Below, piece after piece: positions 1-8,981 of a stretch of 64,000 bases of DNA (its first letter is position 1; each line of letters begins with the position of its first letter). The DNA lies in assembly GCA_036675425.1 (NCBI GenBank), contig JAKFFB010000191.1:7377-71376 (forward strand). Reading direction: 5' to 3'. Under the pieces are notes generated by a model. That model had not been told where the DNA came from. It was given only the letters and a program-made list of their open reading frames with translations, and did no database searches. Source of the stretch: SCTD01 sp036675425. GTDB taxonomy: Bacteria; Actinomycetota; Actinomycetes; Mycobacteriales; SCTD01. The translations under genes and the position numbers were made by a program.

Positions 1-1
1 G

Positions 2-1093
2 GGCTGGGCGACCGCCTTCGGCGCGACCATCCCCGACACCGGCGGCACGACCGTCGGCATCATCGACACCGGCATCGACCTCGGTCACGTCGACCTGGTG
101 GGCAAGACCGACGTCTGCGCGAACGCGACCGGCGCCATCGGGCTCGTCGTCAGCGGCAGCTGCTCCGACGACAACCTGCACGGCACGCACGTCGCCGGCA
201 CCATCGGCGCCCGCACCGACAACGGGGTGGGCGTCGCCGGCGTGGCGCCCGACGCGCGCTTCGCCGTCGTCAAGGCGCTGAACGCCGCGGGCAGCGGCTT
301 CTACTCCGACATCGTCGCGGCCATCGACTACCTCAGCGCCGACAGGGGCGTGAAGATCATCAGCATGAGCATCGGTGGTCCGCAGGACGACGCCCTCGAC
401 CGGGTGCTGACCGACGCCTACGCCCGGGGCACGCTGCTCATCGCCGCCGCCGGCAACGACTACGACGACACCAAGAGCTGGCCGGCCTACCACCGTGACG
501 TGATGTCGGTGGCCTCGATCAACGCCGCCGGCGCCGTCTCCGACTTCAGCACCTGCAACAGCGACGTCGAGATCATCGCCCCGGGCGAGGACATCTGGTC
601 GACCTTCCCCGGCAACGGCTACGGCGTCATCAGCGGGACCTCGATGGCGACGCCGCACGTGTCGGGCGTGGCCGCGCTGCTCATGTCGGAGAAGGGGCTG
701 ACGGCCGCGCAGACCCGCAGCGCGCTCAAGAGCACGGCCGTCGGGTCGATCAGCTGCCGCGGCTTCGCGAACGTCGGCCTGGTCAACCTGGCCAACGCGC
801 TGGCCGGCGGAGGCGGCGGCGGCACGACCGAGCCGGCGCCGACCGGCACCGGCACCGTCGCCGGCAAGGTGACCAGCGGCAGCGGGAAGTCCGCGCAGGC
901 GCTCTCCGGGGCGACCGTCTCCTGCGGCACGGGCGGCTCCGCGACCAGCGGGAGCGACGGCCGCTACACGATCGCGTCGGTGCCCGTCGGCACCTACACG
1001 TGCACGGCCTCGGCGAGCGGCTACCGCTCCAAGTCCGTCACCCTGACGGTCAGCAAGGACACCACCACGCCGGCCGACTTCAGCCTGCGGTAG
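2..1093 (+). CDS. Secreted subtilisin-like serine protease (S8), 5'-truncated
   Basis: This is the C-terminal part of a subtilase; the reading frame is open at the window edge, so the signal peptide and propeptide lie upstream. All three catalytic residues are visible: Asp in IIDTGID (about visible residue 22), His in HGTHVAG (about 60) and Ser in GTSMATPHVSG (about 214). After a glycine-rich linker (about 268-275) comes an 80-residue carboxypeptidase-regulatory-like beta-sandwich (GKVTSGSGK to the end), a domain common on exported actinobacterial proteases. Cysteines are paired and plausible for disulfides. It probably degrades extracellular protein. Its last 14 bases overlap, tail to tail, the end of the diguanylate cyclase gene on the other strand. 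Confidence 0.93.
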   Translation, partial: GWATAFGATIPDTGGTTVGIIDTGIDLGHVDLVGKTDVCANATGAIGLVVSGSCSDDNLHGTHVAGTIGARTDNGVGVAGVAPDARFAVVKALNAAGSGFYSDIVAAIDYLSADRGVKIISMSIGGPQDDALDRVLTDAYARGTLLIAAAGNDYDDTKSWPAYHRDVMSVASINAAGAVSDFSTCNSDVEIIAPGEDIWSTFPGNGYGVISGTSMATPHVSGVAALLMSEKGLTAAQTRSALKSTAVGSISCRGFANVGLVNLANALAGGGGGGTTEPAPTGTGTVAGKVTSGSGKSAQALSGATVSCGTGGSATSGSDGRYTIASVPVGTYTCTASASGYRSKSVTLTVSKDTTTPADFSLR

Positions 1094-2513
1094 GTCCCGT
1101 CTCGCCCAGGGTCGCGACCACGTACCGGTCGCGGCCCTGGGCCTTGGCCTGGTAGAGCGCGCGGTCGGCGTGCAGCCGAGCGTCCTCCGGGCTCTCGGGG
1201 CCGATGAGGGCGCAGCCGATCGAGACGGTGGTCCGCACCCGGCGGGCCGCCTCGACCAGGCGCTGGCCGACGACAGCGGCCTGCTCGTCCGTGACCTGCA
1301 GCAGCACGGCGAGCTCGTCGCCACCGATCCGGTAGAGCAGCGCGTCGCCGCGCAGGCCGGCGCTGAGCTCCTCCGCCAGCGCGCAGAGCAGCCGGTCGCC
1401 GGCGACGTGGCCGAAGCTGTCGTTGACGTCCTTGAAGTGGTCGATGTCGATGAGCAGGCAGGCGGTGCCCGGCGTCGCTTCAGCGAGGTCGGCGGCGAAG
1501 CATGCCGCGTTGCGCAGGCCGGTGAGCGGGTCCTCCTCGGCGCGCCGGCTGAGCTCGGCCATGGCCTCGGCGTTCGCGAGCGAGGCGGCCGTCTGCGCGG
1601 CGAGCAGCTCGAGAGCCGCTCCGACGCTGGGGTCGTGCGGGACCGAGGAGGTGTCGGCGGTGATGAGCAGACCGGTCACCCGACCGGCGACGGCGAGCGG
1701 CTGCACGGCGATCGCGCGCACCCCCGACCGGAGCAGGAACTCGTAGCCGGACGGCACCTCGACGCCGCCCGGGAAGTGCGAGGACGTCCCCGCCTGGACC
1801 AGGGCGGCGATGATCCGGTGCTCCTCGTGCGACCACTGCGCGAGCGCGGTCGCCAGCGGGCCGGCCGCCGTGGCCACGGCCCAGTGGCCGTCGGCACCGA
1901 TCTCGCTGAGCGCGGCGCTGTCCATGCCCGAGATCTCGCGGGCGCCGTCGACCGCCCCGCGGCGGATCTCGGTGGCATCCGTCAGGCACGACAGGCCGAC
2001 GGCGATGCGTGCCAGCCGCTGCGCGAGGCTCACCGGCGGCAGTCCGCCGAGGCGCTCGATCGTGGCCCCCAGGTGCTCCGCCGCGCCGGCCAGCCGCTCC
2101 AGGACGTCGTCCGGCAGGCGGGTCATCGACTCGACGTTGACAGCTCCGACCACCTCGCCGAGGACCCGGACCGGCACGCACGCCTCGGCACCGAGCCCCG
2201 GGATCGCGGAGATGAAGATCGGGTCCTGCTGGGCGTTGTCGAGGAGCACGGCCTCCCCGCGGTCGACCACCCCGCCGATGACGCCCGTGGACGACATGAA
2301 GCCGTCCACGACCTGGAAGTAGCCGCGGGACGCCTGGCAGCGGAGGCGGCCGTCCACGAGCAGGTAGACGCTCGGCAGCTCGAAGTCCTCGCGCAGGTCG
2401 TCCGCGAGGCCCTCGCAGGCCTCGGCAACGGTGCGGGCCGCGGCGCAGCGCGGGTACGGCTGGGTCCGGGGCTGGGGAACCGCGGCCTGCGCAGCAGCCA
2501 CCCCCGAGGTCAT
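1080..2513 (-). CDS. GAF-GAF-GGDEF diguanylate cyclase
   Basis: A 477-residue cytosolic sensor that probably makes cyclic di-GMP. Two GAF-type sensor modules (about residues 20-150 and 160-305) precede a GGDEF domain (about 315-465). Supporting motifs are DPLTGLRN, DIDHFKDVND and the signature YRIGGDELAVLL. The active loop reads GGDEL rather than GGDEF, a common tolerated variant. The residues just upstream (LRGDALL) do not give the RxxD inhibitory site, so product inhibition is probably absent. There are no transmembrane segments. I chose the ATG at 2513 because similarity to GAF proteins starts there; the frame is open much further upstream but that stretch is antisense to serA. The signal sensed is unknown. 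Confidence 0.9.
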   Translation of the reverse strand: MTSGVAAAQAAVPQPRTQPYPRCAAARTVAEACEGLADDLREDFELPSVYLLVDGRLRCQASRGYFQVVDGFMSSTGVIGGVVDRGEAVLLDNAQQDPIFISAIPGLGAEACVPVRVLGEVVGAVNVESMTRLPDDVLERLAGAAEHLGATIERLGGLPPVSLAQRLARIAVGLSCLTDATEIRRGAVDGAREISGMDSAALSEIGADGHWAVATAAGPLATALAQWSHEEHRIIAALVQAGTSSHFPGGVEVPSGYEFLLRSGVRAIAVQPLAVAGRVTGLLITADTSSVPHDPSVGAALELLAAQTAASLANAEAMAELSRRAEEDPLTGLRNAACFAADLAEATPGTACLLIDIDHFKDVNDSFGHVAGDRLLCALAEELSAGLRGDALLYRIGGDELAVLLQVTDEQAAVVGQRLVEAARRVRTTVSIGCALIGPESPEDARLHADRALYQAKAQGRDRYVVATLGETGPTAG

Positions 2514-2676
2514 GCCGCAGCATCGACGACGGCGGTGCCCGTCTGAACCGCTAGCCCTGCAGATGGCCCCGATGGGCCATGGCTCGTGGTCAGCGTGGAC
2601 GTGACCCGCGGCACTGGGCCGGTCCGACGCGGCGCCGGTAGCCTGGGAGCCCACTGCCGAACCCCTCTGGAGCGAC

Positions 2677-3885
2677 GTGTCCGTCCCGCCCTCCAAGGCG
2701 CTCCTGCTCGAGAACATCCACTCCGACGCCGCCTGGACCCTCAAGGACGCCGGCTGGGACGTGGAGCGGCTGACGCAGGCGCTCACCGAGGACGAGCTCG
2801 TCGAGCAGCTCGCCGGCGTGCAGCTGCTCGGGATCCGGTCCAACACGACCGTGACCCGCCGGGTGCTCGACGCGGCGCCGGACCTGCTGGCGATCGGCGC
2901 CTTCTGCATCGGCACCAACCAGATCGACCTCGCGGCGGCGGCCGAGCGCGGGGTCGCCGTCTTCAACGCGCCGTTCTCCAACACCCGCAGCGTCGTGGAG
3001 CTCGCGCTGTCGGAGATCATCGCGCTGACGCGGCGGCTCACCGAGAAGAACGCCGCGATGCACGCCGGCCGCTGGGACAAGTCCGCCGTCGGCAGCCACG
3101 AGGTGCGCGGCCGCCGGCTCGGCATCGTCGGCTACGGCAACATCGGCAGCCAGCTGTCGGTGCTGGCCGAGTCGCTCGGGATGTCGGTGCTGTTCTTCGA
3201 CACCGCCGACAAGCTGGCGCTGGGCAACGCGCGCCGGTGCGGCACGCTCGACGAGCTGCTCGCCGAGTCCGACGTCGTCTCGCTGCACGTCGACGGCCGG
3301 GTGTCGAACAGCAGCCTGTTCGGCGAGGAGCAGTTCGCCCGGATGCGCGCCGGGTCGATCTTCCTCAACCTGTCGCGCGGCTTCGTGGTCGACCACTCGG
3401 CGCTGCGCGCCCACATCGAGAGCGGGCACATCGCGGGTGCCGCGGTCGACGTCTTCCCCGTGGAGCCGAAGTCGGCCGGCGAGGAGTTCGTGTCGGAGCT
3501 GCGCGGCCTGCCCAACGTCATCCTCACCCCGCACGTCGGCGGGTCGACCGAGGAGGCGCAGCAGGACATCGGTGCGTTCGTGGCCGGCAAGCTGCGCGAC
3601 TACGCCGCGGACGGCACGACCTCGCTGTCGGTCAACCTCCCGCAGGTCGCGCTGCCGCGCTCGCCCGGCACCCGCCTGCTGCACCTGCACGTGAACACCC
3701 CCGGCGTGCTCGCCACGGTGACGTCGCTGCTCGCCGAGCACGGCATCAACATCGAGGGCCAGCTGCTCGCGACCGCCGGCTCGCTCGGCTACGTCGTGAC
3801 CGACGTGGGGGACGCCGAGGTCGAGTCGTTCGCGGGTGCGCTGCGGGCGCTGCCGGAGACCGTACGACTCCGCGTCCTCGCATGA
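2677..3885 (+). CDS. serA: D-3-phosphoglycerate dehydrogenase, short ACT-domain type
   Basis: A 402-residue NAD-dependent 2-hydroxyacid dehydrogenase that follows the E. coli SerA pattern closely: CIGTNQID and NAPFSNTRSV in the substrate domain, the Rossmann motif GIVGYGNIGSQL (about residues 148-160), catalytic Arg in SRGFVVD, Glu in VFPVEP and His in LTPHVGGST, then a C-terminal ACT domain (about 330-402). It lacks the extra intervening domain of the long mycobacterial SerA. The reaction is 3-phosphoglycerate to 3-phosphohydroxypyruvate, the first step of serine synthesis. Enzymes of this type also reduce 2-oxoglutarate to D-2-hydroxyglutarate. The GTG start follows the spacer after GGAG. 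The stop overlaps the next gene by 4 bases (ATGA). Confidence 0.93.
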   Translation: MSVPPSKALLLENIHSDAAWTLKDAGWDVERLTQALTEDELVEQLAGVQLLGIRSNTTVTRRVLDAAPDLLAIGAFCIGTNQIDLAAAAERGVAVFNAPFSNTRSVVELALSEIIALTRRLTEKNAAMHAGRWDKSAVGSHEVRGRRLGIVGYGNIGSQLSVLAESLGMSVLFFDTADKLALGNARRCGTLDELLAESDVVSLHVDGRVSNSSLFGEEQFARMRAGSIFLNLSRGFVVDHSALRAHIESGHIAGAAVDVFPVEPKSAGEEFVSELRGLPNVILTPHVGGSTEEAQQDIGAFVAGKLRDYAADGTTSLSVNLPQVALPRSPGTRLLHLHVNTPGVLATVTSLLAEHGINIEGQLLATAGSLGYVVTDVGDAEVESFAGALRALPETVRLRVLA

Positions 3886-5237
3886 CGCTGCCCCTCGACG
3901 ACCTGCGCGGAGCCGTGGGCGCGGAGCACGTGCTGGTCGACGCCGACCTGACCCGCTCCTACGAGAACGACTGGACCGGCCGCTTCTCCGGCCGTGCCGG
4001 CTGCGTGGTGCGCCCGGCGTCGACGTCGCAGGTGTCCGACGTCCTGCGGATCTGCCACGCCGCCGGGGTTCCGGTCGTGGTGCAGGGCGGCAACACCGGG
4101 CTGGTCGGCGGGGGGATCCCGGCCGGCGGCGAGGTGCTGCTGTCGCTGACGCGGCTGGACTCGCTCGGCTCCGTCGACGTCGCCGCGGCGCAGGTGAGCG
4201 CGGGGGCGGGGGTCACCCTTGCTGCGCTGCAGTCTCACGCGCGGGCAGCCGGTCTCGACTTCGGGGTCGACCTCGCCGCGCGTGACAGCGCGACGGTCGG
4301 CGGGCTGGTCGCCACGAACGCCGGGGGCATCCGGGTGCTGCGCTACGGCTCGATGCGCGCGCAGCTGCTCGGCGCGGAGGCGGTGCTCGCAGACGGGTCG
4401 GTCGTGTCGCGGATGGCCGGCCTGGCGAAGGACGGCACCGGCTACGACCTCGTCTCGCTGCTCTGCGGCAGCGAGGGGACGCTCGGTGTCGTGACCGCGG
4501 TGCGGCTGCGGCTGGTGCCGCGGGTGACCGCGCGGTGCGTCGCGCTGCTGGCGCTGGAGTCGACGTCGTCGGCCGTCGAGCTGCTGCCCGGGTTGCGCGA
4601 CCGGCTTCCCTCTCTGTCCGGTGCGGAGCTGGTCTTCGCGGACGGGATCGCCCTGGTGCGCAAGCACTCCGGGCTGCCCGCGCCCTTCGACGAGGAGCAC
4701 CCGGCCTACCTGCTGCTCGAGTGCGCCGACCGGGTCGACCCGACCGACGCGCTGGTCGAGGCGGTGTCGTCGGCGGAGGGGCTGCTCGACGCGCGGGTCG
4801 CGTCCGACGCGGCCGGCCAGCGCGCGCTCTGGGCCTACCGCGAGCAGCACACCGAGGCGATCAACGCCGAGGGCGTGCCGGTGAAGCTCGACGTGTCGGT
4901 GCCGCTGCGGTCGCTGCCCTCGTTGGTGGAGGCTCTGGCGCCGACGGTGCACGCGGTCGCTCCGGACGCGCGGCTGATCGTCTTCGGGCACGTGCACGAG
5001 GGCAACCTGCACGTCAACGTCCTCGACGCGGGGTCGCTGGACGAGGAGGTCACCGACGCGGTGCTCCGCCTGGTGGCCTCGCTGTCCGGGTCGATCAGCT
5101 CCGAGCACGGCGTCGGCCGCGCGAAGGTCTCCTGGCTGGAGCTGTCCCGGTCGGCGACCGAGATCGCCGCCATGCGCGCCATCAAGGACGCCCTCGACCC
5201 ACGCGGGATCCTCAACCCAGGAGTGCTGCTTCCCTGA
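3882..5237 (+). CDS. FAD-linked D-2-hydroxyacid dehydrogenase (D2HGDH/GlcD family)
   Basis: A 451-residue flavoprotein with an N-terminal PCMH-type FAD domain (VVVQGGNTGLVGGG, about residues 65-80; DSATVGGLVATNAGG, about 130-145) and a C-terminal FAD-oxidase domain carrying the metal/substrate histidine motif FGHVHEGNLHVNV and SSEHGVGRAK. This architecture covers D-2-hydroxyglutarate dehydrogenase, D-lactate dehydrogenase and glycolate oxidase GlcD. The ATG sits inside the serA stop (ATGA), so the two proteins are made together. That pairing favours oxidation of the D-2-hydroxyglutarate that SerA produces, as described for Pseudomonas stutzeri SerA/D2HGDH. The exact substrate cannot be told from sequence alone. 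Confidence 0.88.
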   Translation: MTLPLDDLRGAVGAEHVLVDADLTRSYENDWTGRFSGRAGCVVRPASTSQVSDVLRICHAAGVPVVVQGGNTGLVGGGIPAGGEVLLSLTRLDSLGSVDVAAAQVSAGAGVTLAALQSHARAAGLDFGVDLAARDSATVGGLVATNAGGIRVLRYGSMRAQLLGAEAVLADGSVVSRMAGLAKDGTGYDLVSLLCGSEGTLGVVTAVRLRLVPRVTARCVALLALESTSSAVELLPGLRDRLPSLSGAELVFADGIALVRKHSGLPAPFDEEHPAYLLLECADRVDPTDALVEAVSSAEGLLDARVASDAAGQRALWAYREQHTEAINAEGVPVKLDVSVPLRSLPSLVEALAPTVHAVAPDARLIVFGHVHEGNLHVNVLDAGSLDEEVTDAVLRLVASLSGSISSEHGVGRAKVSWLELSRSATEIAAMRAIKDALDPRGILNPGVLLP

Positions 5238-5253
5238 TCTGTCCGCACCCACG

Positions 5254-6234
5254 ATGTCGGGAGCTCGCATGCAGGCAGCACGACTGGTCGGTCCGGGCAC
5301 CGTCGTCGTCGAGGAGGTCGAGCGCCCCGCGATCACCGGTCCCGGTCAGGTGCTCGTCCAGAACCTCGTGTCGACCATCTGCGGCAGTGACGTCCACGTG
5401 GTCTACGGCGCACCCGTCGAGCCGGGTCATCGTCCGGGTTACCCCGGCCACGAGTCGGTCGGTCGCGTGGCCGAGAGCTCTGCCCCCGAGCACCGCCCGG
5501 GTGACCTGCTGCTGGCCGTCCCCAACCTGGCGCACGCCGGCGGCTTCGCGGAGTACCAGCTGCTGCCCGCCGGGCTCGTCCTGCCGCTGCCCGCCGATGC
5601 TGCGCCGGAGACCGCCGTGCTCGCCCAGCAGCTGGGCACCACGATCTTCGCCATGAAGCGCTTCTGGCCAGGAGCCGGCGAGGGCACGGCGGTCGTGCTG
5701 GGGGCGGGTGCCGTCGGGCTCTTCTTCACCCGGCTGTGCCGGCTCGCCGGGTTCGAGCAGGTCGTGGTCGCCGATCTGCACCCGCACCGGCTCGAGCTGG
5801 CCAGGGCCGTCGGGGCGACGGAGACCGTGGTCGCGGAGGGGGACGCCGTCGTCGACGTCGTCCAGCAGGTCGAGCCGGCGGGGGCGCGGCTGGTCGTCGA
5901 GGCCGCCGGGACCGACGTCACGCGCCGGCAGGCGATCCACTGCGTCGCCGTCGACGGGCGCATCGGGATGTTCGGCATGCCCTCCGGTCCCGAGATGACG
6001 ATCCCGTTCGAGCTGCTGTTCCGACGCAAGCCCACGGTGGAGTTCTGCTGGGACGCGCAGGCCGAGCCCGGGCACGCGTCCTTCCGCGAGGGGTGGGACG
6101 CGATCCGCACCGGGCGGGTCGACCCGGCGCCCTTCCTGCCGCGGCTGTGGGCGCTGGCCGACCTGCCGACGGCGCTGGAGGCCGCGCGGTCCGCCGAGCC
6201 CGGTTCGGTGAAGTACGGCGTGCGCCTCGGCTGA
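5254..6234 (+). CDS. Zinc-type MDR alcohol/polyol dehydrogenase
   Basis: A 326-residue medium-chain dehydrogenase/reductase. Catalytic-zinc ligands are visible in STICGSDVH (Cys) and PGHESVG (His-Glu), and the nucleotide-binding turn is VVLGAGAVGLFF (about residues 148-160). The four-cysteine structural zinc lobe of classical alcohol dehydrogenases is missing, and the protein is about 20-30 residues shorter than usual because of this. The gene starts 16 bases after the preceding flavoprotein gene and may share its transcript. A second ATG five codons downstream (before QAARLVG) is an equally reasonable start. The substrate is unknown; a sugar alcohol or hydroxyacid would fit the neighbourhood. 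Confidence 0.85.
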   Translation: MSGARMQAARLVGPGTVVVEEVERPAITGPGQVLVQNLVSTICGSDVHVVYGAPVEPGHRPGYPGHESVGRVAESSAPEHRPGDLLLAVPNLAHAGGFAEYQLLPAGLVLPLPADAAPETAVLAQQLGTTIFAMKRFWPGAGEGTAVVLGAGAVGLFFTRLCRLAGFEQVVVADLHPHRLELARAVGATETVVAEGDAVVDVVQQVEPAGARLVVEAAGTDVTRRQAIHCVAVDGRIGMFGMPSGPEMTIPFELLFRRKPTVEFCWDAQAEPGHASFREGWDAIRTGRVDPAPFLPRLWALADLPTALEAARSAEPGSVKYGVRLG

Positions 6235-6327
6235 GGCGCCCGGGCATACTCCGAGCGTCGTCATCGACGGGGGACGCACTGCCTGGCTGGAGGGAGCGGG
6301 GATGGCCCGCACCTGGGAGGCCCGGAC

Positions 6328-7785
6328 GTGATCCCGGCGGCACGACAGGGCTGGCTCGTCCCGGTCCTCGTCTTCACCACGGTGATCGCCGCGATCGTCA
6401 GCTCGCTGGGCGCACCGCTCATCCCGAGCATCTCGACGGCCCTGGAGGTGCCGCTCGGCACCGCGCAGTGGTCGCTGACGGCCGCCCTGCTGACCGGTGC
6501 CGTCAGCGCTCCCATCCTGGGCCGGCTCGGTGATGGTCCCCGCCGCCGCGAGACGCTCATCGGCGCCCTGGTCGCGGTCACGGCCGGCGGGGTGATCGCC
6601 GCGCTGGCACCGACCCTGGCGCTGCTCGTCGTGGGAAGGGCTCTGCAGGGCATCGGCCTGGGCCTGGTCCCGCTGACGATCGCAGCGGCGCGGGACCACC
6701 TGCCGCCCGAGCGCGCGCCCGGCACGATCGCGCTGCTCGCGGTCTGCGCCGCCGCGGGCTCGGGCGCCGGCTACCCGATCAGCGGGCTGATCGCCGATCA
6801 GGCCGGCGTCGGGTCGGCCTTCTGGTTCGGCGCGGCGTTCAGCGGCATCGCGCTGCTCGGCGTCGTCCTCGTCGTGCCCTCGAGCGCGGCACGGGCTGCC
6901 GCGCGCCTCGACGTCCTCGGCGCGGCACTGCTCAGCGCTGGCCTGGTCGCGCTGCTGCTGGCGATCGCCCAGGGCGATGCCTGGGGCTGGGGGTCCCCCC
7001 TCGTGCTCGGCCTGCTGGCCGGTGCGCTGCTGATCCTCACCCTGTGGACGGTCCAGCAGCTCCGTACCCGTGCGCCGCTGGTCGACCTCCGCCTCCTGCG
7101 CCGCCCGGCGGTGCTCACCGGCGACGGCTGCGCCGTCGTCCTCGGCATCGCGATGTACATGTACATCTCCGCGGTGACGGCGTACGTGCAGACGCCACAG
7201 GCTGCTGGGTACGGGTTCTCGGCGACGGTCGTGGTCGCCGGGCTGTGCCTGGTCCCCTTCTCGGTCCTCAGCATCGCCGCCTCCCGGACCCTTCCACGTC
7301 TCACGCAGGCGGTGGGATCGCGCGCCCTGCTGCCGCTCGGCTGCCTCGTGGTGGCCTCGGGCGGGGCGTTCTTCGCGCTGCTGCACTCCGCGCTGTGGCA
7401 GGCCTTCGTGATGATGGGCATCGTCGGCGTCGGCTTCGGGCTGACGTTCGCGGCGATCCCGGGGATCATCGTGGGGGCCGTGCCCGACAGCGAGACCGGC
7501 AGCGCGATGGGCTTCTACCAGGTGGTCCGCTACGTCGGGTTCTCCCTCGGCAGCGCCCTGACCGGCTCGATCCTGGCCGGGCACACGAGGGCCGGGGAGC
7601 ACCTGCCGGTCGAGGACGGCTTCCGCGTCGTGCTGTGGATCGCGGTGACGGTCTGCGTCGTGGCGGCGGTCCTTGCCTGGTTCCTCCCGGGCCGCGCGGC
7701 CGCACAGGGCGCACGTGGGGAAGAGCTGGCGGACCGGGACGCCCAGCTCGGCAGCGCAGGTCTGATCGGACTGACGCGGGAGTAG
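6328..7785 (+). CDS. MFS drug/metabolite exporter, DHA2-like
   Basis: A 485-residue integral membrane protein with about 14 hydrophobic segments, typical of the DHA2 (14-TM) branch of the major facilitator superfamily. The cytoplasmic loop motif GRLGDGPRRRE after the second segment is the MFS A-motif, and GRALQGIGLG is the usual following helix. It should exchange protons for a small organic compound. The GTG start is preceded by GGGAGG at 6314-6319. It stands alone on the plus strand between the dehydrogenase and two convergent minus-strand genes. Substrate unknown; it could export a catabolic intermediate or an antibiotic. Confidence 0.88.
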   Translation: MIPAARQGWLVPVLVFTTVIAAIVSSLGAPLIPSISTALEVPLGTAQWSLTAALLTGAVSAPILGRLGDGPRRRETLIGALVAVTAGGVIAALAPTLALLVVGRALQGIGLGLVPLTIAAARDHLPPERAPGTIALLAVCAAAGSGAGYPISGLIADQAGVGSAFWFGAAFSGIALLGVVLVVPSSAARAAARLDVLGAALLSAGLVALLLAIAQGDAWGWGSPLVLGLLAGALLILTLWTVQQLRTRAPLVDLRLLRRPAVLTGDGCAVVLGIAMYMYISAVTAYVQTPQAAGYGFSATVVVAGLCLVPFSVLSIAASRTLPRLTQAVGSRALLPLGCLVVASGGAFFALLHSALWQAFVMMGIVGVGFGLTFAAIPGIIVGAVPDSETGSAMGFYQVVRYVGFSLGSALTGSILAGHTRAGEHLPVEDGFRVVLWIAVTVCVVAAVLAWFLPGRAAAQGARGEELADRDAQLGSAGLIGLTRE

Positions 7786-7793
7786 CTCGCGCG

Positions 7794-8981
7794 TCAGCTC
7801 GACCCGGCATCGGCACCGGCACCGATGACCGCGCCGGGGTCGAGCGACTCGAGCGTGGGGCGGCCCAGCAGAGCCAGCGTGCTGTCGATCTCGACGCGGA
7901 GGAGCTCGAGCACCCGCTCGACGCCGGCTTGGCCACCGGCGGCCAAGCCGTAGACCCAAGGCCGGCCGATCATGCAGGCGCGCGCGCCGAGCGCCAGCGC
8001 CTTGACGACGTCGCTGCCCCGGCGCACGCCGCCGTCGAGGTAGACCTCGGCTTGCCCCCGGACCGCCGCGACCACCTCCGGCAGGACGTCGACGGTGGCC
8101 GGCAGACCGTCGAGCTGCCGGCCACCGTGGTTGGACACCCACACCGCGTCGGCCCCGGCGTCCACCGACCGCCGGGCGTCGTCGGCCGTCATCACCCCCT
8201 TGACGACGAGCGGGCCGTTCCACACCTCCTTGAGCCAGACGACGTCGGCCCAGCCGACGGTGGGGTCGAACAGCTCGTTGACGACGTCCATCATCCGCAG
8301 CCGGTCGCGGGCGCCCAGGTCGGCCGAGGTGAAGTTGCCCATCGTCAGTCGGTGTCCGGACAGCTCGCTGACGGCAAGGCGGCGGAACCACCCGGCGTGC
8401 CGCAGGAGGTCCAGCGCCTGGTCGGCGCGCGGCCGCGGCGGAATCGTGAAGCCGTTGCGCAGGTCCCGCGTCCGGCGCGCGGCGACCGGAACGTCGACGG
8501 TCAGGCAGAGCGCGCGGAACCCCGCCTCCTGGGCCCGCTCCACCACGCGCCGGGTGAGCGCGCGGTTCCGCCAGATGTAGAGCTGGAACCACTTCGGTCC
8601 CGCGCACGAGCGAGCGACGTCCTCCAGGCTCCAGGCCGACGACGAGCTCAGCGTCGACACCACGCCCGCCGCGCTCGCGGCCCGGGCCGCGGCGACCTCC
8701 CCGGTCGGATGGGCCAGCGCCGCCAGGCCGACGGGGGCGAGGACCACGGGGGAGTCGACCGGCGTGCCGAGCAGCGTCGTGGCCTGGCTGCGCCGGGAGA
8801 CGTCCACGAGCGCCCGGGGGCGGAACGAGATCCCCTGCAGCGCAGCACGGTTGCGCGCGATCGTGATCTCGTCCTCGGCGCCGCCCTCGACGAAGTCGCG
8901 CACGGCCCGGGGGAGGACGCGACGGGCCTCGGCCTGGACGTCGTCGACGCCGGCCGCTCGCGCCAGCCGTCGCGCGCTCAC
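7794..8981 (-). CDS. FMN-dependent L-2-hydroxyacid oxidase/dehydrogenase
   Basis: A 395-residue TIM-barrel flavoenzyme of the lactate dehydrogenase/glycolate oxidase/mandelate dehydrogenase family. Diagnostic features are the early FMN segment (LGTPVDSPVVLAPVGLAAL, about residues 65-85), the catalytic pair in VSNHGGRQLDG (about 270-280, with the active-site His) and the phosphate-binding LALGARACMIGRPWVYG near the C-terminus. It oxidises an L-2-hydroxyacid to the 2-oxoacid with FMN. It is coupled by a 4-base overlap (ATGA) to the HpcH/HpaI aldolase upstream, which fits aldolase and oxidase steps acting on the same small-acid pool. It ends 8 bases from the convergent MFS gene. Confidence 0.9.
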   Translation of the reverse strand: MSARRLARAAGVDDVQAEARRVLPRAVRDFVEGGAEDEITIARNRAALQGISFRPRALVDVSRRSQATTLLGTPVDSPVVLAPVGLAALAHPTGEVAAARAASAAGVVSTLSSSSAWSLEDVARSCAGPKWFQLYIWRNRALTRRVVERAQEAGFRALCLTVDVPVAARRTRDLRNGFTIPPRPRADQALDLLRHAGWFRRLAVSELSGHRLTMGNFTSADLGARDRLRMMDVVNELFDPTVGWADVVWLKEVWNGPLVVKGVMTADDARRSVDAGADAVWVSNHGGRQLDGLPATVDVLPEVVAAVRGQAEVYLDGGVRRGSDVVKALALGARACMIGRPWVYGLAAGGQAGVERVLELLRVEIDSTLALLGRPTLESLDPGAVIGAGADAGSS

